This document shows, piece by piece, positions 45,236 through 53,563 of a stretch of DNA of 64,000 nucleotides (the stretch's first letter is position 1; each line of letters begins with the position of its first letter). The stretch is from Candidatus Jettenia caeni (lineage in GTDB: Bacteria > Planctomycetota > Brocadiia > Brocadiales > Brocadiaceae): NCBI GenBank assembly GCA_000296795.1, contig BAFH01000003.1, positions 310,401-374,400 on the forward strand, read 5' to 3'. A program made the translations under genes and the position numbers. Below the pieces are notes generated by a model, which had not been told where the DNA came from, made no database searches, and worked only from the letters and a program-made list of their open reading frames with translations.

Positions 45236-46300
45236 ATGGGAAACAAAGGTTTACAGAAAAGGTTTTTTTACGTCGGATATATCTTTTTCATAATAATTCT
45301 TATTTGTTATGTTTCATTCAATCATTCTATAACTGTTGCAAATGCTGAGATAAACCCAAAGATAATTGAGGATCGTGACCGTAGCAATGATTGTAACACC
45401 CTGGTAATTTCCTGCGTTGATTTTCGGTTTGTCTCATTCATTCGGGTCTTTCTCACAGAAAACCTTAAAATAAAAGATGATTACGACCACATTGCAATAC
45501 CAGGCTCTGTAACAGATATTATAAGGCCGGAAACTCAAAAAATTACCTTCGATAAAATTGATATACTATTAAATTTACATCATGTAAATCACCTTGTTCT
45601 TATCGAGCATAAAGACTGCGGTGCATATGGCGGTTCAAAATATTTCGATTCGGATGAGAAAGAAACGGAGGTACTATCGAATGGCCTCAGGCGGGTGCGG
45701 GATATTCTTAACGAGAAATATCCGAATTTAAAGATAGACCTTTTCCTTGCATCGCTGAAGAATGTAGGCAACGAAAAATTTTATTATATGGAACGTATCT
45801 ACGGTGCTGCATTCAATCATTCTATAATCATGGCAAATACAGAGATAGGCCAAATGGTGGCTGAGAATTGTGACCATAGCAATGATTGTAATACCCTGGT
45901 AATTTCCTGCGTTGATTTTCGGTTTGTCTCATTCATTCGGGTCTTCCTCACAGAAAATCTTAAAATAAAAGATGATTACGACCACATTGCAATACCAGGC
46001 TCTGTAATGGATATTATAAAGCCGGAAACTCAAAAAATTACCTTCGATAAAATTGATATACTATTAAATTTACATCATGTAAATCACCTTGTTCTTATTG
46101 GGCATAAAGACTGCGGTGCATATGGCGGTTCAAAATATTTCGATTCGGATGAGAAAGAAACGGAGGTACTATCGAATGACCTATGGCGGGTGCGGGATAT
46201 TTTTAACGAGAAATATCCGAATTTAAAGATAGACCTTTTCCTTGCATCGCTGAAGAATGTAGGCAACGAAAAATTTTATTACATAGACCGTATCAAATAA
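45236..46300 (+). CDS. Exported protein with two tandem beta-carbonic-anhydrase-like domains
   Basis: 354 residues; ATG at 45236 with GAGGA upstream. A signal peptide (YIFFIIILICYVSFNHSITVANA, about 15-37) is followed by two almost identical domains of period 165 residues. Each has the beta-carbonic anhydrase zinc and catalytic motifs: C60-x-D62-x-R64 and H125-x-x-C128 (HKDCGAYGG) in the first, C225-x-D227-x-R229 and H290-x-x-C293 in the second. The domains are shorter (about 135 residues) than classical beta enzymes. Beta-carbonic anhydrases interconvert CO2 and bicarbonate and work as dimers, so a tandem could form its own dimer. Location outside the cytoplasm is predicted from the signal. 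Activity is likely but unproven. Confidence 0.75.
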   Translation: MGNKGLQKRFFYVGYIFFIIILICYVSFNHSITVANAEINPKIIEDRDRSNDCNTLVISCVDFRFVSFIRVFLTENLKIKDDYDHIAIPGSVTDIIRPETQKITFDKIDILLNLHHVNHLVLIEHKDCGAYGGSKYFDSDEKETEVLSNGLRRVRDILNEKYPNLKIDLFLASLKNVGNEKFYYMERIYGAAFNHSIIMANTEIGQMVAENCDHSNDCNTLVISCVDFRFVSFIRVFLTENLKIKDDYDHIAIPGSVMDIIKPETQKITFDKIDILLNLHHVNHLVLIGHKDCGAYGGSKYFDSDEKETEVLSNDLWRVRDIFNEKYPNLKIDLFLASLKNVGNEKFYYIDRIK

Positions 46301-46332
46301 ACGATACAGCATGAATGTATGGCAATTCTTTA

Positions 46333-46800
46333 CAGGTTGTCCGGGAATTGTTTTGACCGGTTAAAAAAAAGAAAGCTTGAAAAACCTTATCAAAGGGAAA
46401 ATACAGGGGTTATTAATCTCCTTTCCGAAACGAGAGAAATAACCTCATTATTTCCCACTTTCTCAATACTCATACATTTCCCCTTTTTAAATTACTTGCA
46501 CATTTCTCCCTTTTTCTCAATCATTCACACATTTTTCCCCCTTTTCTAAAGGGGGATCAAGGGGGATTACTTCTTTTTTGCTTTGCTCTGGGCTTTGGCT
46601 TGCTCTCAATGACTGTGAAAAAATAACCTTTTTGGATAGCTTCTGAGCCAGGTTTACACCTTAGTTTGAGTAATTACCTTTGTCCTTTCTTGCAGACTTG
46701 TATTCTCGGATGGCCTGTGGAGAGTTGCTATCTCCAATTACATATTCAGGGGCGGGGAAGCAAGGCTAAAGCCTTGCCCTACGTGTGCTTTCTTTTGATC
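46333..46800. repeat. Dispersed palindromic elements in the gap before the PQQ-propeller gene
   Basis: 46333-46717 begins CAGGTTGTCCGGGAAT and ends ATTCTCGGATGGCCTG, inverse-type ends related to the element at 38523. It shares long stretches with 25885-26285 and holds CCCCCTTTTCTAAAGGGGG. 46741-46785 (TATTCAGGGGCGGGGAAGC, then AAGGCTAAAGCCTTGCCCTA) recurs inverted at about 53415-53455. A 76-codon frame at 46319-46549 lies within the repeat and is not taken as a gene. Nothing else is seen in 46301-46808. Confidence 0.65.
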
Positions 46801-46808
46801 CTTCAGGG

Positions 46809-47966
46809 CTAAGGCCTTGCCTTCTCAGTTGCCATCGATGCATCTCCTATAGCATAAAGCTTTCCATCATTAGAGCCGATATAAAGGGTCCCATCTGCGT
46901 CAATCGCAGGTGATGCCTCTATTGCATCTCCGGTTTCAAATGTCCATTGTAAACTTCCATCAGAACTAAAGGCGTATACTTTTTTATCCCTGGAACCAAC
47001 GTAAATAGTGCTATCTGCAGTGATAGCGGGAGAAGAATGAATGGAAGCTCCTGTCTCAAAAGACCATTTCAGTTTCCCGCCGGGTGTAAACGCATAGATG
47101 CTATTATCGCCGGAACCGAAGTATACACAACCTTCACTATCAATGGCGGCGGAAGAATCAATATCATATTGAGTATCAAAAATCCATTCTGCATGCCCGT
47201 CTGGCCGAAGGACATAGAACCTTGCATCTTCAGAGCCAATGTATATATTTCCGTTTGGCGCTATTAAAGGAGATGCATCTAAAAGGTATCTGGTACCAAA
47301 ACTCCACAGAGCCTTACCCTCTGGTTTCATGGCAAACAAATAATAATCTCCGGAACCAAAATAGATCATACCATCAGGGGCAACAGCAGGAGATGATGCT
47401 ATATGATCAGCGGTCTTTTGCGTCCATTTTACATGTCCTTCCTGAGTAATGGCATGGAGTCTCTTATCCCAGGATCCAACATAAACCGTACCATCGGGCG
47501 CAATAGCTGGAGATGAAATGATACCTCCTTCGGATTTGTATTTCCATAGTAAACTACCATCAGGATTGAGCGCGTAGAGATAGCCATCCCAAGATCCAAA
47601 GAGAATGGTTCCATCCTTTCGAATAGCAGGTGATGATTCAACCTCTCCTTGTGTCTCGAATGCCCACTTCTGTTTGCCCTCTCGGGTGATAGCATAGAGT
47701 TTTTTATCTTTTGATCCGAAATAGATGGTACCGTCTTCTCCAAGGGCAGGAGAGGAAGTAACAGCTCCTTGCGTTTGGAACACCCACTTGAGCACAGGCT
47801 TTTGAATACTTGCATAAGGACTTCTTCCGGTATGTTGTAAATCATGCCTGAACATAGGCCATGGTGTATCAGCGGTCTGTGCATAAAGTGTTTTTGACAG
47901 GGGAGTGGAACATAAGAAGAGAAGAAATAAAGATGGGACAAAGAATCTGGAACATTTTTTTATCAT
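46809..47966 (-). CDS. Exported PQQ-like eight-bladed beta-propeller protein
   Basis: 385 residues with a signal peptide (FFVPSLFLLFLCSTPLSKTLYAQ, cleavage near 30). WPMFRHDLQHTGRSPY follows, the usual opening of PQQ-repeat proteins. Eight repeats of about 40 residues each carry DGTIYFGSxDxKLYAI-type text, enough for a closed eight-bladed propeller. The repeats resemble quinoprotein dehydrogenase blades, but no cofactor-binding or catalytic set was recognised, so a binding or assembly role (BamB-like fold) is equally possible. It lies 12 bases after hisB in the same direction and is therefore probably cotranscribed with the his genes, although unrelated in function. Confidence 0.8.
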   Translation of the reverse strand: MIKKCSRFFVPSLFLLFLCSTPLSKTLYAQTADTPWPMFRHDLQHTGRSPYASIQKPVLKWVFQTQGAVTSSPALGEDGTIYFGSKDKKLYAITREGKQKWAFETQGEVESSPAIRKDGTILFGSWDGYLYALNPDGSLLWKYKSEGGIISSPAIAPDGTVYVGSWDKRLHAITQEGHVKWTQKTADHIASSPAVAPDGMIYFGSGDYYLFAMKPEGKALWSFGTRYLLDASPLIAPNGNIYIGSEDARFYVLRPDGHAEWIFDTQYDIDSSAAIDSEGCVYFGSGDNSIYAFTPGGKLKWSFETGASIHSSPAITADSTIYVGSRDKKVYAFSSDGSLQWTFETGDAIEASPAIDADGTLYIGSNDGKLYAIGDASMATEKARP

Positions 47967-47978
47967 AGAGAATTCCTT

Positions 47979-48569
47979 TTAAAGTATTCCTTTTGTTGAT
48001 GGGATATCCTTTCTACGCGTATCCGTGCTCATAGCATCTTTCAATGCTGTGGCCAGCCCCTTGAAAATTGCCTCGGCTATATGATGTGCATTCGTGCCGT
48101 AGGGAACATTTACATGGAGGTTAATACCTGCGTTTGTGCTCAATGCTTCCAAAAATTCCTCAATGAGTTCTGCGTCAAAATTTCCGATCTTTTCTGTAGG
48201 AAACAGTACATGAAATACCATTGCAGATCTGCCACTGATATCTATGGCGATATTGGCAAGAGACTCTTGCATCGGGACGCTTGCATGTGAAAAACGCCGG
48301 ATCCCCTTTTTATCGCCCAAAGCCTCTTTTATTCCTTGTCCCAGGCAGATCCCTATATCTTCTACCGTATGGTGATCATCAACATTACGGTCACCGATTG
48401 CCTTGATGTCCATATCGAACAGGGCATGTTTCGTCAGGAGATCAAGCATATGATCTAGGAAGCCAATGCCGGTGTTGATGTGGCTATTTCCCTCTCCATC
48501 GAGATTGACTATTAATTCAATCTGGGTTTCTTTCGTCTTTCTCTGAATCATTGCTCTGCGTTTTTCCAT
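47979..48569 (-). CDS. hisB: Imidazoleglycerol-phosphate dehydratase
   Basis: 196 residues. Dehydrates imidazole glycerol phosphate in histidine synthesis. The two metal-binding His motifs are present: DHHTVEDIG near 65-73 and NAHHIAEA near 165-172, as well as GIGFLDHML. It is the monofunctional form with no phosphatase part, and the length is normal. ATG at 48569 taken; an internal ATG six codons later is possible and neither has a clear ribosome-binding site. Third gene of hisD-hisC-hisB; the gap to hisC is 59 bases. Confidence 0.96.
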   Translation of the reverse strand: MEKRRAMIQRKTKETQIELIVNLDGEGNSHINTGIGFLDHMLDLLTKHALFDMDIKAIGDRNVDDHHTVEDIGICLGQGIKEALGDKKGIRRFSHASVPMQESLANIAIDISGRSAMVFHVLFPTEKIGNFDAELIEEFLEALSTNAGINLHVNVPYGTNAHHIAEAIFKGLATALKDAMSTDTRRKDIPSTKGIL

Positions 48570-48628
48570 TGATTTTCTTTTGTTTATAGGTGACTAGGGC
48601 TAAAATAAATAAGGTATCGTGCCAATAT

Positions 48629-49717
48629 TCAGGGGCAATAGGCAACTTTAGATTTTGCATGATTATTGGATATAAGCTCTTTCAGGTTTCTTAATAAAAT
48701 TTCAACTTCTTCTCTTGTTCCGATGGTAATTCGTAAACAGTCATCCAACCTTCTTATATTAAAATATCGTACAAGTATTTTTCTCGATTTTAATGCTTGA
48801 TATACATGGTGAGCAGAAACACCTCTCATACATTTTGCCAGGATGAAATTGGTTTGAGACGGATATACATAAAATCCCAACTCCTGCAGCGACTGAGCGA
48901 GGTATTGCCGTGTTTCTTTTATTTTTTCAACGTTAGCCCTCATGGTTTTTTGATCATCCAATGCAGCCACAACGGCGGTAATGCTGAGTCTGTCAACATT
49001 ATAGGAATCCTTTACCTTCATCATTCCCTGAATGATAGATTCCTGAGCAATACAAAACCCGAAGCGTATACCAGCTAATGAATAGGATTTTGAAAGTGTA
49101 CGAAGGATGAGGATATTATCATGCTGTTCAACCAAAGAGAGGCAATTATCATCTGCAAAATCGGCGTATGCTTCATCAATAACAAGCACACCATCTACCT
49201 GAGAAGCGATCTTTGATATTTCGCCCGGTGATATCATTGTTCCCGAAGGGGAATTTGGGTTTGCCAGAAAAGTAACCTTTGCTCCTTTTACTATAAAATC
49301 CCCGGGAAGAGAATACTCTTCAGTAAAATCTACAGCATACTCAGACGCATCCTGCAGTTCAGCAAGTGTTTTATAGAGCATATACGATGGATAAGGGAAG
49401 ACCACTGTGTCGCCGGTTCCGGCGAAACTTCGTATGATAATCGACAATAAATCATCTGAACCGTTTCCGGCTATAACATACTCTGGCCTTGTACCTAACA
49501 CCTGAGCAATTTTTATTCTGGCTGCTGTTGCGATTGGATCAGGGTAAAGACGAAGAGTTTCGTTTACCGCCTCTTTAATAGCACGGAAAACCTCCGGAGA
49601 AGGTGGATAAGGATTTTCATTTGTATTAAGCTTTATATAAATGCCGTCTTTCGGTTGTTCACCTGGTATATACCCCGACATCTTTTCAATATTGTCTCGA
49701 AAATAACTCAATGGCAT
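48629..49717 (-). CDS. hisC: Histidinol-phosphate aminotransferase
   Basis: 362 residues. PLP enzyme that transfers an amino group from glutamate to imidazole acetol phosphate. KLNTNENPYPPSP opens the fold, NPNSPSGTM binds the cofactor side, VLVIDEAYADF holds the conserved Asp and Tyr, and the PLP lysine is in TLSKSYSLAGIRFGF. Length normal. Separated by five bases from hisD upstream. Confidence 0.95.
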   Translation of the reverse strand: MPLSYFRDNIEKMSGYIPGEQPKDGIYIKLNTNENPYPPSPEVFRAIKEAVNETLRLYPDPIATAARIKIAQVLGTRPEYVIAGNGSDDLLSIIIRSFAGTGDTVVFPYPSYMLYKTLAELQDASEYAVDFTEEYSLPGDFIVKGAKVTFLANPNSPSGTMISPGEISKIASQVDGVLVIDEAYADFADDNCLSLVEQHDNILILRTLSKSYSLAGIRFGFCIAQESIIQGMMKVKDSYNVDRLSITAVVAALDDQKTMRANVEKIKETRQYLAQSLQELGFYVYPSQTNFILAKCMRGVSAHHVYQALKSRKILVRYFNIRRLDDCLRITIGTREEVEILLRNLKELISNNHAKSKVAYCP

Positions 49718-49722
49718 ACTCC

Positions 49723-51039
49723 TTATTTCAGAGATTTACTCTTCTCTTTGTTTAATCTGATTTGAATGGAACGTGTGTGTGCATCCAGGCCTTCAGCCTT
49801 TGAAATCTCGACAATATCATCACAAGCATCCTTAAGCGCTGACTTTGAATAGGTTATTACACTGGATCTTTTCAGAAAATCATTTACCGATAACCCGGAA
49901 GAAAAGCGAGCCGTACTACCTGTAGGGAGTACATGAGAAGGCCCTGCGATATAATCTCCTAATGCGACAGGTGTATAGGAACCCAAAAAGATTGCCCCGG
50001 CATGCTTAATATGTGACAACACGTTTCTGGGATTTTGCGTCATAATTTGTAAATGTTCCGGAGCTAAGGTATTCGCAATGTCTATACATTCGTCAATATT
50101 TTTTGTCAAGAGAATGATACCGAATTTATCAAGACATCTTTTTGTATCTGTACGCCGTTTCAAATTGGTTATTTGTAGCTTTAACTCTACCAGTACTTGT
50201 TCTGTCAATAACTCTGAGAAAGTAACCAGTATTGCGATACCTGGTGTATGTTCTGCTTGCGATAACAGGTCAGATGCTACAAACGATGGGTTTGCGCGGT
50301 CATCAGCTACAATTACTACCTCGCTCGGTCCTGCCAGCATATCGATGCCGGCATATCCAAAGATTTCCCTTTTCGCAAGCGTTACAAATATATTCCCGGG
50401 TCCCACGATTTTGTCTACTTTTGGAACTGTTTCTGTACCAAACGCAAGGGCGGCAATAGCCTGGGCGCCACCAATCTTATAGATTTCATTCACACCCGAT
50501 TCCTTTGCAGCTACCAATCTTTCTGGCGGGATGGTTCCATCTTTTGCAGGTGGTGTAGTCATGATTATCTTGCCAACACCTGCTACACGTGCCGGTATGG
50601 TATTCATCAATACCGTTGATGGATAGGAGGCGGCGCCACCCGGAACATAAACCCCAACGCTCTCAAGAGGGGAATACACCGTATCAAGCACAACACCATG
50701 TGTTTTTAACGGGCTGATATTACGGATTCGTATGTGTTCCTGGTACGTCCATATATTTGTGATAGCCCGTTGAATAGACCTTACAAAAGGAAGTGATATC
50801 TTCTTATACGCTTCCGCAATTTCTTCATCCTTTACCTGAAATTCAGCTGGCAGGAGAGAAGCCTTATCAAAGCGTTTACTATAGCTTACAATAGCCTTAT
50901 CTCCACGCTTTTGAATATCGCGGATGATTTTGAGTACGGCATCTCTCTGATTTGAGAAACCGTCTAAAACACTTAACCGTTGCTTGAGTTTCTTAATTTC
51001 CTTATCAATATTACATTCCCATGTTCTGAGCACCTGCAT
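49723..51039 (-). CDS. hisD: Histidinol dehydrogenase
   Basis: 438 residues. NAD-dependent, zinc-containing enzyme that performs the last two oxidations to histidine. Visible are YVPGGAASYPSTVLMN, GVNEIYKIGGAQAIAALAFGT, VDKIVGPGN, DMLAGPSEV and LSQAEHTPG with the zinc-site Gln and His. The C-terminal half, NTLAPEHLQIM and AGAIFLGSYTPVALGDYIAGPSHVLPT, completes the family pattern. First gene of the minus-strand his operon, with a consensus promoter at 51124-51152. Confidence 0.97.
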   Translation of the reverse strand: MQVLRTWECNIDKEIKKLKQRLSVLDGFSNQRDAVLKIIRDIQKRGDKAIVSYSKRFDKASLLPAEFQVKDEEIAEAYKKISLPFVRSIQRAITNIWTYQEHIRIRNISPLKTHGVVLDTVYSPLESVGVYVPGGAASYPSTVLMNTIPARVAGVGKIIMTTPPAKDGTIPPERLVAAKESGVNEIYKIGGAQAIAALAFGTETVPKVDKIVGPGNIFVTLAKREIFGYAGIDMLAGPSEVVIVADDRANPSFVASDLLSQAEHTPGIAILVTFSELLTEQVLVELKLQITNLKRRTDTKRCLDKFGIILLTKNIDECIDIANTLAPEHLQIMTQNPRNVLSHIKHAGAIFLGSYTPVALGDYIAGPSHVLPTGSTARFSSGLSVNDFLKRSSVITYSKSALKDACDDIVEISKAEGLDAHTRSIQIRLNKEKSKSLK

Positions 51040-51123
51040 TGCCGTATTCCAAAAATTAACGAGGCATAAGCCTCGTTTAGTCTATCGTGAATTATGTAAT
51101 GTAGCTGTACAAAATATCCAGAA

Positions 51124-51152
51124 ATTATATTTTTTACTGAAAATATTGTCAA
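51124..51152 (-). promoter_or_regulatory. Consensus sigma-70 promoter of the hisDCB operon
   Basis: On the minus strand: TTGACA (51152-51147), exactly 17 bases, then TATAAT (51129-51124). The leader to hisD is about 78 bases. No leader peptide rich in His was seen in it. Confidence 0.75.
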
Positions 51153-51174
51153 GGGAAATGAAATGAGTTTCATT

Positions 51175-51202
51175 TTGACTTTCACATGCAAGGCGATATA
51201 AT
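51175..51202 (+). promoter_or_regulatory. Sigma-70 promoter of the RNase HII-like gene
   Basis: TTGACT (51175-51180), a 16-base spacer and TATAAT (51197-51202), 24 bases before the ATG at 51227. Divergent from the his promoter, with 22 bases between the two -35 boxes. Confidence 0.7.
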
Positions 51203-51226
51203 ACAAAAAATTTTGGATATTGTACT

Positions 51227-52192
51227 ATGACTATAATAGCAGGGGTAGATGAAGCCGGATACGGTCCTGTGCTTGGACCTTTGGTAATTACAGCTATTGC
51301 TTTCGATGTGCCGGATGAAAAGATAGATTGCTCGCTATGGAAATTGCTGGAAGATGCTGTTTCAAACGGTCTCAAAAGCAAGATGCATCGATTGACTGTT
51401 CGGGACAGTAAAAAGTTGTATAATGCGCGTAGCGGGTTAAAATCATTAGAAGATATTGTTCTCTCTTTTCTGTTATCAAAAGATGTAAAGATCACATCAT
51501 TTTATCAATTGCTTAACGTTCTATCGTGCTGTCACATCAAGATACTCAGCCGTTATCCCTGGTATGCCGGGAAAGATTATCCGTTGCCATTGGCTACGAG
51601 TGTTTCTGCTGTTTTAAATTATACCCATTTGTTAAAATATGTTTTACAGAAGCAAAACATCCAATTTTGCTATACAGTCAGTCGCGTTGTAACGGTTAAA
51701 GAATTAAATGAACAGGTAGAGGTATCAGGAAATAAGGCTACGGTATTATTCGATAATTTTATAACGCTTGTTACTGATCTGTGGAACCGTTGTGATGGCG
51801 CTGGCACTATAAGATTAATTGCAGATAAGCAAGGTGGCAGGAATAGTTATCTTAGCCTCTTAAGAGACCGGTTGCCCGGAGTGGATATAACGGTCTTAAA
51901 AGAAGGTGTTAAAGTTTCAGCATATAAGATTTCATGTGCACGAAGAGAAATGGAGATATCTTTTGTGGAGAAAGGTGAAGATGCCTGCATGACGGTAGCT
52001 CTGGCATCCGTGTTTAGCAAATATATGAGAGAATTATTTATGCGGTTGGAGAATCACTATTGGCTTCAATTTGTCCCTGATTTAAAACCAACAGCGGGCT
52101 ATTACGAAGATGCGCAGAGGTTTTTATCAGAGATAGCGTCCATTAAAAAAAGAGAATTGATCCAGGATGATATCTTAATACGTAGTAAATAG
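51227..52192 (+). CDS. Divergent RNase HII-like protein
   Basis: 321 residues. The N-terminus IIAGVDEAGYGPVLGPLVI follows the RNase HII active-site pattern (GVDEAGRGPLAGPVV) with D8 and E9, but Tyr replaces the Arg of the GRG loop that reads the RNA-DNA junction. RDSKKL (59-64) matches the next conserved motif. IADKQGG (D200) and VALASVFSKYMREL (256-270, with Glu where RNase HII has Asp) correspond to the remaining acidic positions. The middle (85-190) is an extra ~100 residues compared with the usual ~200-residue enzyme. RNase HII removes RNA from RNA-DNA hybrids. Whether this form still cleaves is open; another RNase H may exist elsewhere in the genome. Confidence 0.7.
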   Translation: MTIIAGVDEAGYGPVLGPLVITAIAFDVPDEKIDCSLWKLLEDAVSNGLKSKMHRLTVRDSKKLYNARSGLKSLEDIVLSFLLSKDVKITSFYQLLNVLSCCHIKILSRYPWYAGKDYPLPLATSVSAVLNYTHLLKYVLQKQNIQFCYTVSRVVTVKELNEQVEVSGNKATVLFDNFITLVTDLWNRCDGAGTIRLIADKQGGRNSYLSLLRDRLPGVDITVLKEGVKVSAYKISCARREMEISFVEKGEDACMTVALASVFSKYMRELFMRLENHYWLQFVPDLKPTAGYYEDAQRFLSEIASIKKRELIQDDILIRSK

Positions 52193-52342
52193 ATATTTAA
52201 AATTACAGAGTACACAGTGAAAGAATAAAAATAGCTGATCAAAGAGAGACGGAGAAGAAAGAGAAAAAAGGTTAAGGACTTTCTTTGTGTTCTTAGTGTC
52301 TTTGTGGCTAACTTCATGAATGAAAGGAGTTTTTTAAAGAAA

Positions 52343-53359
52343 ATGGCTGTAAATGTGGCGGTTGTAGGCGCAACAGGCGCTGTAGGCGAGGAATTTTTAC
52401 GGATATTGGAAAGCAGAAAATTTCCTATACATGAATTGAGATTGCTGGCTTCAAAACGTTCTGCCAGCAAGAAGATGAAGTTTTGCGGGGTTGATTATAC
52501 AGTACAGGAATTAACCAGGCAATCATTTCAGGGTATAAAGATTGCTCTGTTTAGCGCAGGGGCAAATATTAGCAGGGAATATGTACCCTATGCTATCGAG
52601 AGCGGTGCTATTTGTGTGGATAATTCCAGTGCCTTTAGAATGGATGATGATGTTCCCTTGGTGGTACCCGAGGTAAACCCTCAGGAAATTGCCAGGCATT
52701 ATGGTGTAATTGCCAATCCTAACTGTTCTACCATTCAGATGGTGGTCGCTCTGAAACCGATCCATGATGTTGCCGGGATAAAGAGAATTGTTGTCTCAAC
52801 ATATCAGGCAGTATCTGGTGCAGGGCTGAAGGCAGTTGATGAACTTCAAAAGGAGACTTCCAGCATCCTCGAGGGTAAGAGAGATTTTAAGAGAAGTTTA
52901 TTTCCGCATCAGATTGCATTTAATGTTTTGCCCCAGATTCCCCAGAGTAATGCGTTTTTGTCCGATGGATATACATCTGAGGAGATGAAGATGGTGAATG
53001 AGACGAAAAAGATTATGGGGGATAATAGCATTGGGGTGACCGCAACAACGGTACGCGTACCTGTTATTCGTAGCCATAGTGAATCAGTTAACGTAGAAAC
53101 AAAGAAAAAGATTACTGCCCGGGAGGTAAAAGATCTCCTGCTAAAAGCGCCGGGTGTTACTGTTATAGATGATCCGGGCAATCAGCTATATCCTCTGGCT
53201 ACAGATGCGGCTGGGAAGGATGATGTGTTTGTGGGGCGTATCCGTGAGGACAAATCCATTGAGAATGGGATTAACTTATGGATTGTGAGCGATAATCTCC
53301 GAAAAGGAGCTGCCCTCAATGCCGTCCAGATTGCCGAAAAGTTATTAGAAAAGTTATGA
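52343..53359 (+). CDS. asd: Aspartate-semialdehyde dehydrogenase
   Basis: 338 residues from the ATG at 52343 (AAAGGAG 13 bases upstream). Earlier in-frame ATGs would add residues before the canonical MAVNVAVVGATGAVGEEFL. Makes aspartate semialdehyde for lysine, threonine and methionine synthesis. The active-site Cys lies in ANPNCSTIQM, with NSSAFRMDDDVPLVVPEVN and the C-terminal GRIRED...LWIVSDNLRKGAALNAVQIAE segment all present. The 150-base gap upstream carries text like 'cttagtgtctttgtggcta', a common flank of GxxExxY-type insertions. Confidence 0.96.
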   Translation: MAVNVAVVGATGAVGEEFLRILESRKFPIHELRLLASKRSASKKMKFCGVDYTVQELTRQSFQGIKIALFSAGANISREYVPYAIESGAICVDNSSAFRMDDDVPLVVPEVNPQEIARHYGVIANPNCSTIQMVVALKPIHDVAGIKRIVVSTYQAVSGAGLKAVDELQKETSSILEGKRDFKRSLFPHQIAFNVLPQIPQSNAFLSDGYTSEEMKMVNETKKIMGDNSIGVTATTVRVPVIRSHSESVNVETKKKITAREVKDLLLKAPGVTVIDDPGNQLYPLATDAAGKDDVFVGRIREDKSIENGINLWIVSDNLRKGAALNAVQIAEKLLEKL

Positions 53360-53563
53360 TAGGGAAGAAAATCTGATTTACCACGGAGGACGCAAAGAAA
53401 GGCAAATTTAAGATGCAGGGCAAGGCTTTAGCCTTGCTCCCCGCCTCTGAATATGCGCACAGGGATAGTAACCCTAAAGAGTTGCCCTACAGAAAAAATC
53501 CTATACTATAAATAAATTTGTCTGTTTTCTCTGCACCCTCTGCAGGGAACTATTTCTCTGTTG

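Noticed and set aside
46319-46549. 76-codon open frame on the plus strand
   Set aside because: It lies inside a dispersed palindromic repeat, has Phe/Ser-rich low-complexity sequence caused by the CCCCTTTT-type blocks, no ribosome-binding site and no recognisable family.
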